A DNA stretch of 50,057 nucleotides. Origin: an uncultured Pelagibacteraceae bacterium. GTDB taxonomy: Bacteria; Pseudomonadota; Alphaproteobacteria; Pelagibacterales; Pelagibacteraceae. Positions 25,185 through 33,039 of this stretch are shown here, piece after piece (within the stretch, counting starts at the first letter, position 1; the number at the start of each line of letters is the position of its first letter). Position numbers and translations under genes: made by a program. Location of the stretch: NCBI GenBank assembly GCA_902581925.1, contig CACHQB010000007.1, positions 1-50,057 on the forward strand, written 5' to 3'. Below the pieces are notes generated by a model. The model worked only from the letters and a program-made list of their open reading frames with translations. It had not been told where the DNA came from and did not search any database.

Positions 25185-25991
25185 TTATCCCTGTTCTTCA
25201 ATATATTTTTTTATAATTTTTTTTGTTTCATTAATTCTGCAATCTTTTCTATACGTATTGTGACCCTCTCCACATTTGTAAGCTATGATATTAACCGTAT
25301 CTGGTGATTTATCCTTAAGAAACATAAGTTCTTTTAATCTATTAAATTTATCATCTTCATATGCAAAAATAAGAGCTTTAATAAAATCTGCTTCTTGTAT
25401 CTGCTTAACTTGCTTAGGTCTAATTTCCTTTCTCCATATTGGATATTTATTAATTTCATGTCTCGGTCCACAACATGCTGGAGCAAAAACAATTGCTGAA
25501 TTAAATTTTTTCCCTACTTTTGGCATCAACATAAGCGAAGACCAGCCTCCCGCAGAAACTCCTGAAAGAAAAATATTTTTAGGCTTGATGCCATTATCTA
25601 ATAATTGATCTAAAACATTTTCAATTTCATTAACTCTTTTTCCAATATAAGACCCAGATTTATTTCCATCAGTTGCTTTAGAACACAAATAATAAAAGAA
25701 AGTATTATCACTTTCAGTTAAACTTAATAAGGAATTTGGAATAGCGTTATATTTTCTTTTACATTTTTCTTTTTTTTGGGGCCTAGTTGTTCCGTGAGAA
25801 AATATTATAATTTTTATATTTTCTGAATTATTTAAGCTTATATTTGGTGTTTTTCCTTTATAAGATTTTGAAATTGGTTGTAAATTAAATTTATTCTTCT
25901 CTTTATCAATAACAAATCCACTTAGGTTTTTTGAGTAAGAATAAGAATTAAATAAAAAGAAAATTAAAATTGTATAAATTATTTTTTTCAT
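25185..25991 (-). CDS. Secreted alpha/beta hydrolase, substrate unknown
   Basis: A 268-residue protein with a signal peptide (about 1-20, ending SYSK). The fold's landmarks are IIIFSHGTTRP (oxyanion strand and loop), nucleophile elbow GVSAGGW, a likely acid in FAYEDDKFN, and catalytic His in GEGHNTY. Several Cys pairs suit the periplasm. The ATG overlaps the mtnP stop (ATGA), and mtnA begins 6 bases after its stop, so it sits inside the MTA-salvage operon. No metabolic role there is obvious. It could be an esterase, lipase or peptidase. Confidence 0.75.
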   Translation of the reverse strand: MKKIIYTILIFFLFNSYSYSKNLSGFVIDKEKNKFNLQPISKSYKGKTPNISLNNSENIKIIIFSHGTTRPQKKEKCKRKYNAIPNSLLSLTESDNTFFYYLCSKATDGNKSGSYIGKRVNEIENVLDQLLDNGIKPKNIFLSGVSAGGWSSLMLMPKVGKKFNSAIVFAPACCGPRHEINKYPIWRKEIRPKQVKQIQEADFIKALIFAYEDDKFNRLKELMFLKDKSPDTVNIIAYKCGEGHNTYRKDCRINETKKIIKKYIEEQG

Positions 25992-26860
25992 TTATTTAAA
26001 ACTCTTCCAGCTACAGTTTTAAGTTTATCTATTGTTTTTTGTGTTCTTTTTTCTGGAGCTGTAATTATAGCTACATCCAAACAATTATTTGTAGGATCTT
26101 TTGGATCAATATGATTTTCAAAATTTTCAACTAAATTTTTAATCATATTTTTTGCTTTCTCAGCATTTCCTAATAGAACTTTAATTACTTGTTGCACATC
26201 AACATTTTCATGATCTGGATGCCAACAATCATAATCAGTTACCATTGAAACTGAAGCGTATCTAATTTCAGCTTCTCTTGCTAATTTTGCTTCAGGCATA
26301 TTTGTCATTCCAATTACATCTGCTTTCCAAGATTTATACAAATTAGACTCTGCTAATGTAGAAAATTGAGGCCCTTCCATAACTACATATGTTCCATTTC
26401 TTTGATAGTCTATGTTTGATTTTTTAATTGCTTCTTCACATGCATTCATTAATCCGTTAGAGGTTGGGTGAGCCATTGACACATGAGCAACAATCTCATC
26501 ATCAAAGAAAGTTTTATTTCTTGCAAAAGTCCTATCAATAAATTGATCAACAATTACAAATTTTCCAGGAGGTAAATTTTCTTTAAGAGAACCAACAGCT
26601 GATACGGAAACAACATCTGTTACACCTAATTGTTTTAGAGCATCTATGTTTGCTCTAAAATTTATATTTGAAGGAGAAACAAAATGCCCTCTTCCATGTC
26701 TTGGTAAAAAATAAACTTCCTTACTGTTATATTTAGTTTTTAAAATCTGATCAGAAGGTTTACCCCAAGGTGTTTGTAAATCTATTAACTCTCTTTCTTT
26801 GAATTCTTCAATATCATAAAGACCACTACCACCAATTATTGCCAATTTATTTGTTGTCAT
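25988..26860 (-). CDS. mtnP: S-methyl-5'-thioadenosine phosphorylase MtnP
   Basis: A 290-residue purine-nucleoside-phosphorylase-family enzyme that splits methylthioadenosine with phosphate into adenine and methylthioribose-1-phosphate. The phosphate site is AIIGGSGLYD, and LPRHGRGHFVSPSNINFRAN is the ribose/phosphate loop. MEGPQFSTLAES and MTNMPEAKLAREAEI discriminate MTAP from ordinary PNP. VSMVTDYDCW provides the adenine-recognising Asp. It is the first gene of the minus-strand run with the secreted hydrolase, mtnA and asparaginase, and is divergent from apt, which recycles its adenine product. Confidence 0.95.
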   Translation of the reverse strand: MTTNKLAIIGGSGLYDIEEFKERELIDLQTPWGKPSDQILKTKYNSKEVYFLPRHGRGHFVSPSNINFRANIDALKQLGVTDVVSVSAVGSLKENLPPGKFVIVDQFIDRTFARNKTFFDDEIVAHVSMAHPTSNGLMNACEEAIKKSNIDYQRNGTYVVMEGPQFSTLAESNLYKSWKADVIGMTNMPEAKLAREAEIRYASVSMVTDYDCWHPDHENVDVQQVIKVLLGNAEKAKNMIKNLVENFENHIDPKDPTNNCLDVAIITAPEKRTQKTIDKLKTVAGRVLNK

Positions 26861-26901
26861 ACTTAAAAAATTATTTATTTATACTTTTATATTTAACTAT
26901 T

Positions 26902-27429
26902 ATGAATTTAAAAGATTATATTAGATCTATTCCTGATTATCCAAAAAAAGGTATTTTATTTAGAGATATAACAACCCTAATTAAAGATGAAAATGCATTT
27001 GAAGAAACGATTAACCAAATTATTGAAAGATCAAAAAAATATAATTTTACAAAAATAGCAGCTATTGAGTCAAGAGGTTTTGTATTTGCATCAGCTGTTT
27101 CGTTTGTTCTTAAAAAACCATTTATTATGCTTAGAAAAAAAAATAAGTTACCCGCAGATGTTCACTCGGTAGATTTTGAGCTTGAATATGGAACCGCAAC
27201 GATTGAAGTCCATAAAGATTCTATAAATGAAAAAGATGAAGTTTTAATTATAGATGATTTAATTGCAACTGGGGGTACAGCTGAAGCAGCAGCAAAATTA
27301 GTAGAGATATCAAAAGGTAGAGTTGCTGCATTTGTGTTTGTAATAAACCTTTTTGATCTAGGTGGATCAGATAATCTAGTAAAAAGTAATTATAAAGTTG
27401 AGAATTTAATTGAATTTCCAGGGCATTAG
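26902..27429 (+). CDS. apt: Adenine phosphoribosyltransferase
   Basis: A 175-residue enzyme that makes AMP from adenine and PRPP. I use the ATG at 26902 (MNLKDYIRSIPDYPKKGILF), which matches the usual Apt N-terminus; an upstream TTG would add a 21-residue hydrophobic tail overlapping mtnP. FRDITTLI, IESRGFVFASAVSF, LRKKNKLPA and the PRPP loop VLIIDDLIATGGTAEAA are all present. It is divergent from mtnP, 41 bases away, which fits adenine recycling. Confidence 0.94.
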   Translation: MNLKDYIRSIPDYPKKGILFRDITTLIKDENAFEETINQIIERSKKYNFTKIAAIESRGFVFASAVSFVLKKPFIMLRKKNKLPADVHSVDFELEYGTATIEVHKDSINEKDEVLIIDDLIATGGTAEAAAKLVEISKGRVAAFVFVINLFDLGGSDNLVKSNYKVENLIEFPGH

Positions 27430-27442
27430 AAAGTAAAAAAAC

Positions 27443-27451
27443 TTATCCACA
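27443..27451 (+). promoter_or_regulatory. Perfect DnaA-box sequence between apt and guaC
   Basis: TTATCCACA matches the high-affinity DnaA consensus exactly and lies in the 71-base gap upstream of guaC. No second box, AT-rich unwinding region of note, or origin-associated gene is visible nearby, so an origin is not claimed. It could tie guaC expression to DnaA, or be a chance site. Confidence 0.4.
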
Positions 27452-27480
27452 GGCTATATAATGTTTGAAATAAATTATTA

Positions 27481-27497
27481 TGATTATAACTTAATCA
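27481..27497. promoter_or_regulatory. Inverted repeat upstream of guaC
   Basis: TGATTA and TAATCA flank a 5-base spacer, ending 3 bases before the guaC ATG. It could be an operator or an mRNA leader hairpin. AT-rich 6-mers occur by chance, so confidence is low. Confidence 0.25.
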
Positions 27498-27500
27498 TCA

Positions 27501-28535
27501 ATGAGAATTGAAGAAGAGCTTAAGTTAGATTATTCAGATGTGCTTTTTAGGCCCAAAAGAAGTACCTTAAAAAGCCGTAAAGACGTAAATCTTTTAAGAA
27601 CATACAGATTCAAATACAGCAAAAATGAATGGTCTGGTATTCCAATAATGGCAGCAAATATGGATGGGGTTGGAGAACTGAGTGTTGCTGAAAAATTAAA
27701 CGAATATGGAATGATTACTTCCTTAACAAAACAACACGATGTTAAAAAAATCAAACAAAATAAAAATATTAAAAAAATCTATCCTAATATCGCACTTAGT
27801 GTTGGTATTAAAAAAGAAGATTTTCAAAATTTAGATAAAGTTTTAAAAGAATTTAGTTTTTTTAAATTTATTTGTATTGATGTTGCAAATGGGTACACAG
27901 AACATTTTACCAATTTTATTAAATCAGTAAGAGATAAATATCCAACTAAAACAATAATTGCAGGTAATGTTGTAACAGCTGATATGACTCAAGAATTAGT
28001 TCTAAGCGGAGCAGACATTGTTAAAGTTGGAATTGGACCTGGAAGTGTTTGTACAACAAGAATTCAAACTGGAGTTGGTTATCCGCAATTAAGTGCAGTA
28101 ATCGAATGTGCTGATGCTGCTCATGGACTTGGTGCGCATGTAATTGCAGATGGTGGATGCACTTGTCCTGGTGATGTTGCTAAAGGTTTTGGAGGTGGTG
28201 CTGATTTTGTAATGCTTGGAGGTATGTTAGCAGGACATGATGAAGGAAAAGGTAAAATTGTTAAAGTTAATGGAGAAAAATATATAGAGTTTTACGGATC
28301 TAGTTCTGAAGTTGCTAATAAAAAACACTACGGAGGACTATCCGATTATCGAAGTAGTGAAGGAAGAAAAGTAAGAGTCAAATATAGAGGAAAAATAAAC
28401 GACACTATTTTAAATATTCTTGGAGGTGTAAGGAGCAGTTGTACTTATGTTGGTGCACCTTCGCTTAAACAATTAAGTAAATGTACTACCTTCGTTAGAG
28501 TTTCTAGTCAATTTAATGATAGTTTAATTAAATAA
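27501..28535 (+). CDS. guaC: GMP reductase
   Basis: A 344-residue IMPDH/GMPR-family TIM barrel that reduces GMP to IMP with NADPH. The N-terminus MRIEEELKLDYSDVLFRPKR is close to E. coli GuaC. There is no CBS insert, which excludes IMPDH. The catalytic Cys184 is in GPGSVCTTRIQTGVGYPQ; YGSSSEVA and GGVRSSCTYVGA complete the pattern. It abuts the convergent phosphoribosyltransferase stop with no spacing. Confidence 0.94.
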   Translation: MRIEEELKLDYSDVLFRPKRSTLKSRKDVNLLRTYRFKYSKNEWSGIPIMAANMDGVGELSVAEKLNEYGMITSLTKQHDVKKIKQNKNIKKIYPNIALSVGIKKEDFQNLDKVLKEFSFFKFICIDVANGYTEHFTNFIKSVRDKYPTKTIIAGNVVTADMTQELVLSGADIVKVGIGPGSVCTTRIQTGVGYPQLSAVIECADAAHGLGAHVIADGGCTCPGDVAKGFGGGADFVMLGGMLAGHDEGKGKIVKVNGEKYIEFYGSSSEVANKKHYGGLSDYRSSEGRKVRVKYRGKINDTILNILGGVRSSCTYVGAPSLKQLSKCTTFVRVSSQFNDSLIK

Positions 28536-29054
28536 TCATTTTTCAAACTTAAAATCTTTTATATTTGTAGTTTCATATTTCTCAAAAGGCATATGTATCC
28601 AAGGAGAGTCTTTTAAATAATCTACACAATAATCAGGTTTAAATTTTGAAGTTGATTTGTGCCATATAACTGCAGTTTTAATTTTTTCATCTAAATAAAA
28701 TCCGTAAAAATGCTCTAACCATTTAATACTTTTTATTAAAGTTTTTCCAGAGTCTGCTAAATCATCAACTAACAAAACATGTGAACCTAAATTTGGAGTG
28801 GTTTTCGCTAAATCTCTTGAAAAAGTAAACTGTCCTTGTTGTTTTTTAATATCATCACTATCACCATGATAAGATTCTACAGATAAAATTGCTAAAGGGA
28901 CATTGAAAAGTCTACTAAAAACATCTCCTACTCTTAATCCACCTTTTGCAATACAAATAATTTGATTAAATTTAAAGTTATCCTCATAAACTTTTTTAGC
29001 TAATTGCTCAATTTTTTTATGATAATCTTCCCAAGTTATATAAATATCTTTCAT
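28536..29054 (-). CDS. Phosphoribosyltransferase (purine base type)
   Basis: A 172-residue PRTase-fold enzyme. The PRPP-binding loop is VLLVDDLADSGKTL, preceded by ICIAKGGLRVGDVFSRLF and SVESYHGD. It resembles the xanthine/hypoxanthine-type PRTases near Gpt and COG2236, which convert a purine base and PRPP to the nucleotide. I start at the ATG 29052-29054 (MKDIYITWEDY). A longer frame reading back through the tRNA gene is rejected. Only 6 bases separate the ATG from the tRNA CCA, and there is no ribosome site. Confidence 0.85.
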   Translation of the reverse strand: MKDIYITWEDYHKKIEQLAKKVYEDNFKFNQIICIAKGGLRVGDVFSRLFNVPLAILSVESYHGDSDDIKKQQGQFTFSRDLAKTTPNLGSHVLLVDDLADSGKTLIKSIKWLEHFYGFYLDEKIKTAVIWHKSTSKFKPDYCVDYLKDSPWIHMPFEKYETTNIKDFKFEK

Positions 29055-29060
29055 AATTTT

Positions 29061-29137
29061 TGGTAGCGGGAAGTGGGATCGAACCACTGACCTCGGGCTT
29101 ATGAGTCCCGCGCTCTAACCAACTGAGCTACCCCGCC
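29061..29137 (-). tRNA. tRNA with CAU anticodon (elongator tRNA-Met; tRNA-Ile2 not excluded)
   Basis: A complete 77-base cloverleaf with encoded CCA. The acceptor arms close with G1-U72 and G7-U66 wobbles, the D-arm is GCTC/GAGC, and the anticodon loop is CTCATAA. The T-arm is AGTGG/CCACT with loop TTCGATC. The C11-G24 pair and a paired position 1-72 rule out the initiator. The last pair of the anticodon stem, 31-39, is A-G and therefore mismatched. A lysidine-modified tRNA-Ile2 also has CAT in its gene and cannot be distinguished here. Confidence 0.93.
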
Positions 29138-29206
29138 TTAATTGATAAATGGTTTATAATATAAATCTTTATTGTTTCAATAAACTTTTTTAAATCAAAT
29201 TCTAAA

Positions 29207-29416
29207 CTAAATTATAAAATAAATAGCTAATGAGCTAACTAAACCAGCTAAAATAATTGAAAAAACAATTTTTTTTTTTAAAGTTCTTTTTTGGTCTAAT
29301 CTTACTCTATTCAGCAAAATATTTACATTAGTAGTTTTAATCTTATCTATTTTAAAATCTTTATTTCTAGCAATATCAGTATTAAATAATGATGTGTCTT
29401 GATCGTTTTTTTTCAC
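29207..29416 (-). CDS. Small tail-anchored membrane protein
   Basis: A 69-residue protein from a GTG start (29414-29416). It has a charged N-terminal half and one C-terminal helix (about residues 48-69). The stretch NVNILLNRVRLDQKRTLKKK before the helix resembles NVDVLKQRLLEEKKKEKVKR in the small protein at 39331. A tail-anchored, cytosol-facing topology fits. I recognise no named family. Confidence 0.6.
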   Translation of the reverse strand: MKKNDQDTSLFNTDIARNKDFKIDKIKTTNVNILLNRVRLDQKRTLKKKIVFSIILAGLVSSLAIYFII

Positions 29417-29464
29417 AGTTCATTTAAACAGCTAATTAACTTAAATACAATAAATTAAAATTAA

Positions 29465-31909
29465 CTAAATTTTTCTAAAATCTTTTGTATTTAATGGTTT
29501 TGAAAGAATTTCAATTGGATATTTGATCTTCTCTACTTCTATAAACAAATTTTTACCTTTAAGCGTGTCTATTGTGTTTCCTGAATTAACATAGCCAAAT
29601 GATAAATTTTTATCAAAGCAGAATGAATAATTTCCTGAAGTTGTTTTTCCAATAATTTTATCATCTAAATAAATAGGCTCTTCATGCAACAACAAAGGTT
29701 GACCTGGTTTACTATCTTTCAATGTAAACATCATCATTGTCTTTACTAAAGGTTTATCTTTAATTTTTAACAATGCGTCTTTACCTATAAAATTAACATT
29801 TTTTTTATAACTAATTGTAAAATTTAAACCTGCTTGATACTGATTTTCCTCTGGCGAAATATCATGACCCCAATGCACAAAACCACTTTCCATTCTCATT
29901 ATGTCCATCGCATGCATTCCACAATGAGATAATTCAAAATTTTTACCCTCTTCAATTAAAATTTTATATAATTTTAAAGCGTTTTCTTTATCGACATATA
30001 ATTCAAATCCAAGTTCACCTACATAAGATATTCTTTGTGCCCAAACTTTAATATTATCTATATTTATATTTTTACCTGAACCAAATTGAAAATTTTCTGA
30101 TGCAAGATCTTCTTCACTAATCCTTTGTATCATATCTCTACTTTTAGGTCCAAATATACCAAGACAACAAATCTCCTCTGTAACATCAAAAAATTTAACA
30201 TCTTCAGATAAATATTTTAAAATATGAAATTTATCTCTTTCTCTTGTAGCTGCTGAACTTACTATTCTAAAATAATTTTTATCTATACAAACAATTGTTA
30301 AATCTGTTTCTATTCCGCCATCCTCATTAAGCATGTGAGTATAGGTAGTTTTTCCAATTTCATTTTTAATGTTGGCTGTACAGATTTTTTGTAATTCACT
30401 ATGAGTTTTTTCACCTTTTAAGTCAAATTTAGAAAATGTTGAAAAATCAAAAAGTCCTACATTCTTTCTAGCATTTATGGTTTCATATTTTGCAGATGGG
30501 TACCAATTTTGATAATTAAAACTATAATTATATTTTGGTTCTTCACCGTTTAAAGAGTACCACATAGGTCTTTCAAAACCTCCTGTAACACCAAAACACG
30601 CACCAGCTTTTTTTAACTCATCATGATAAGGTAGTAATTTTTCATTTCTTGAAGTTTTGTGTTGTTTATAAGGCCAATGCATCCCGTATAAATCCCCCAA
30701 GGTTTCAGTAACCCTATCCATGATAAATTTTGATGAAGAATGAAACTTTTGAAATCTTTTTATATCTAAAGAAAATAAATCTTCATTTATATGTCCGTTA
30801 ATCATCCATTCAGCGGTAACTCTACCTGCGCCTCCAGAACTTGCTATTCCGATACTATTAAAACCACAACATGTATAAAGATTTTTAACTTCTGGTGTTT
30901 CTCCAAGTAAATATTGAGTATCTGGTGTAAACGACTCGGGTCCTGAAAAAAATTTTCTTATACCTGCGTTTTCTAACATTGGGAGTCTGTGAAAAGATTT
31001 TTCAAGGTAAGGCTCAAAGTGATCAAAATCATCAGGAAATTCTCCAAATGAAAAATCATCAGGAACTTTACCTTTATCCTTAAAAGCAGGTTTTGCATTA
31101 GGTTCAAAAATTCCAACTAACATTTTTCCAGCATCCTCTTTTAAATAAAGGCACGCATTGTAATCCCTTAAAACAGGTAAATCTTTAGGAAGATCTTTCA
31201 TTGGTTCTGTGATCACATAGAAGTGCTCATTAGGATATAGCGGAACACTAACACCGATATCTTCTCCAATTTGTCTAGACCACATTCCTGTAGCTAAAAC
31301 TACATATTCACAATCAATTTTTCCTTGAGAAGTTTCAACACCACATATTCTTTTATTTTTTACTAAAATTTTTTTTACTGGTGACTTCTCAAATATTTGC
31401 ACTCCTAACATTTTAGCAGCTTTAGCCAATACGTTTGTAACTCCAACAGGATCGGCCTGACCATCTTTTGGCATATAAACTCCGCCTACTAGATCTTCGT
31501 TTTTTACTACTGGATATAATTCTTTTATTCTCTCTTTATTTAAAACCTCGACATCAACATTAGATAGTTGTGCAGTTGTTGCTTGCCTTAACAACTCCTG
31601 CATCCTTTCTTGTGATGAGGCAACTGTTATTGCTCCATTCTGTTTAAGACCAGTTGATAAACCAGTTGTTTTTTCTAGATCTTTGTAAAGATCTAAAGAA
31701 TATTTTCTTAATTTAGTAATGGTAGAAGTAGCTCCTAATTGACCTATTAATCCTGCAGCATGCCAGGTTGTACCAGATGTCAATTGATCTCTTTCTAACA
31801 AAACAACATCTTTCCAACCAAACTTTGCTAAATGATAAGCACAAGAAGTGCCAGCAACGCCTCCACCTATTACAACCACCTTTACGCTTGAAGGATAGTT
31901 TTTTTCCAT
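29465..31909 (-). CDS. Dimethylglycine/sarcosine dehydrogenase-like flavoprotein (DAO + GcvT domains)
   Basis: An 814-residue two-domain enzyme. Residues ~8-390 are a D-amino-acid-oxidase-type FAD domain with VVVIGGGVAGTSCAYHLAKF. His50 in SGTTWHAAGL is the residue that carries covalent FAD in dimethylglycine dehydrogenase. Residues ~430-814 are GcvT-like folate-binding domains (FDFSTFSKFDLKG, GELGFELYVDKENA). It would oxidatively demethylate dimethylglycine or sarcosine and pass the one-carbon unit to tetrahydrofolate, feeding SAR11 glycine-betaine use. It is 2 bases after ald and so in the tpa-ald operon. Which methylated glycine it prefers is not readable. Confidence 0.87.
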   Translation of the reverse strand: MEKNYPSSVKVVVIGGGVAGTSCAYHLAKFGWKDVVLLERDQLTSGTTWHAAGLIGQLGATSTITKLRKYSLDLYKDLEKTTGLSTGLKQNGAITVASSQERMQELLRQATTAQLSNVDVEVLNKERIKELYPVVKNEDLVGGVYMPKDGQADPVGVTNVLAKAAKMLGVQIFEKSPVKKILVKNKRICGVETSQGKIDCEYVVLATGMWSRQIGEDIGVSVPLYPNEHFYVITEPMKDLPKDLPVLRDYNACLYLKEDAGKMLVGIFEPNAKPAFKDKGKVPDDFSFGEFPDDFDHFEPYLEKSFHRLPMLENAGIRKFFSGPESFTPDTQYLLGETPEVKNLYTCCGFNSIGIASSGGAGRVTAEWMINGHINEDLFSLDIKRFQKFHSSSKFIMDRVTETLGDLYGMHWPYKQHKTSRNEKLLPYHDELKKAGACFGVTGGFERPMWYSLNGEEPKYNYSFNYQNWYPSAKYETINARKNVGLFDFSTFSKFDLKGEKTHSELQKICTANIKNEIGKTTYTHMLNEDGGIETDLTIVCIDKNYFRIVSSAATRERDKFHILKYLSEDVKFFDVTEEICCLGIFGPKSRDMIQRISEEDLASENFQFGSGKNINIDNIKVWAQRISYVGELGFELYVDKENALKLYKILIEEGKNFELSHCGMHAMDIMRMESGFVHWGHDISPEENQYQAGLNFTISYKKNVNFIGKDALLKIKDKPLVKTMMMFTLKDSKPGQPLLLHEEPIYLDDKIIGKTTSGNYSFCFDKNLSFGYVNSGNTIDTLKGKNLFIEVEKIKYPIEILSKPLNTKDFRKI

Positions 31910-31911
31910 TT

Positions 31912-33030
31912 CTAATGTTTGATAGCTTCTCCAGGTTCTACAAATTTATGTCCAAAGACATCAGCAACTGCTTTGTAAGTTACTTGACCTTTATGAACAT
32001 TTAACCCTGCTAAAAAGTTTTTATCTTCACTTAATGCTTTTTGATAACCTTTGTTAGCTAGTTTAACTAAAAAAGGTAACGTTGCATTATTCAATGCCAA
32101 TGTTGATGTTCTAGGTACACCGCCCGGCATATTTGCTACACAATAATGAACTACATCATCAACTATATAAGTTGGATCACCGTGTGTTGTAGGTTTGCTA
32201 GTTTCTACACATCCTCCTTGATCTATAGCAACATCAACAATTACAGAACCTCTTTTCATAGTTTTAATCATTTCTTTAGTAATTAATTTTGGTGCTTCTG
32301 CACCTGGAATTAATACACCACCAACTAAAAGATCTGCCTCAGCAACTAATTTATCTAAATCAGTTTTATCACTTTGTTCTGGGATAATTTTATCTCCAAA
32401 CATTTCAACAAGTTGTTTTAATCTAGTCTCAGATTTATCTACAATATGAACTTTAGCTTGCATACCAGTTGCAATTACTGCAGCATTTTCTCCAACAACT
32501 CCTCCACCTAATATAACTACTGTTCCACCTTTTACACCTGGTGCACCACCCAATAGCAAGCCTCTACCACTTTGGTTTTTCTCTAAACAATGAGCACCTG
32601 CTTGTACCGACATTCTTCCTGCAACAGCACTCATTGGAGCAAGTAAAGGTAGTCTTCCATTATTATCTGTAACTGTTTCGTAAGCTATATTAATACTTTT
32701 AGATTTTATTAACCCCTCGGTCAATTCTCTTGCAGCAGCCAAATGAAGATAAGTATAAACGATTTGATTTTCTCTAATCATATCAACTTCTACTTTTTGA
32801 GGTTCTTTAACTTTAACGATTATTTCTGCATCACTAAAGATATCAGAAGCTGTATTAGCAATTTTAGCACCAGCTTTTTTATATTGATCATTCTCAAAAC
32901 CAGCTTCAAATCCACCGTTGTTTTCAACTAAAACTTCATGTCCTTCTGAAACTAAAGTTCTAACACTATCAGGTGTTAAACCAATTCTATTTTCTTGTGG
33001 TTTAATTTCTTTAGGAACTCCAATTTTCAT
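31912..33030 (-). CDS. ald: Alanine dehydrogenase
   Basis: A 372-residue NAD-dependent enzyme that deaminates alanine to pyruvate and ammonia. The family opening MKIGVPKEIKPQENRIGLTP is intact, as are the catalytic His in YTYLHLAAA and the dinucleotide fold VVILGGGVVGENAAVIATG. It lies 9 bases after the aminotransferase gene. In taurine use, Ald regenerates the pyruvate consumed by Tpa and frees the nitrogen, so the pair makes biochemical sense. Confidence 0.95.
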   Translation of the reverse strand: MKIGVPKEIKPQENRIGLTPDSVRTLVSEGHEVLVENNGGFEAGFENDQYKKAGAKIANTASDIFSDAEIIVKVKEPQKVEVDMIRENQIVYTYLHLAAARELTEGLIKSKSINIAYETVTDNNGRLPLLAPMSAVAGRMSVQAGAHCLEKNQSGRGLLLGGAPGVKGGTVVILGGGVVGENAAVIATGMQAKVHIVDKSETRLKQLVEMFGDKIIPEQSDKTDLDKLVAEADLLVGGVLIPGAEAPKLITKEMIKTMKRGSVIVDVAIDQGGCVETSKPTTHGDPTYIVDDVVHYCVANMPGGVPRTSTLALNNATLPFLVKLANKGYQKALSEDKNFLAGLNVHKGQVTYKAVADVFGHKFVEPGEAIKH

Positions 33031-33039
33031 AAAGGAAAA

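Noticed and set aside
26839-26901. Longer apt start at a TTG, adding 21 hydrophobic residues
   Set aside because: It overlaps mtnP, lacks a ribosome site, and the ATG at 26902 gives the usual Apt N-terminus.
27430-27500. Replication origin near the DnaA box
   Set aside because: Only one box, no dnaA, dnaN, gidA or hemE nearby, and only 71 bases of gap.
29055-29087. Upstream extension of the phosphoribosyltransferase into the tRNA gene
   Set aside because: The extra codons are antisense-free tRNA T-arm sequence on the same strand; the ATG at 29052-29054 gives a normal family start.
29061-29137. Initiator tRNA-fMet
   Set aside because: Position 1-72 is paired (G-U) and 11-24 is C-G; initiators have an unpaired 1-72 and A-U at 11-24.
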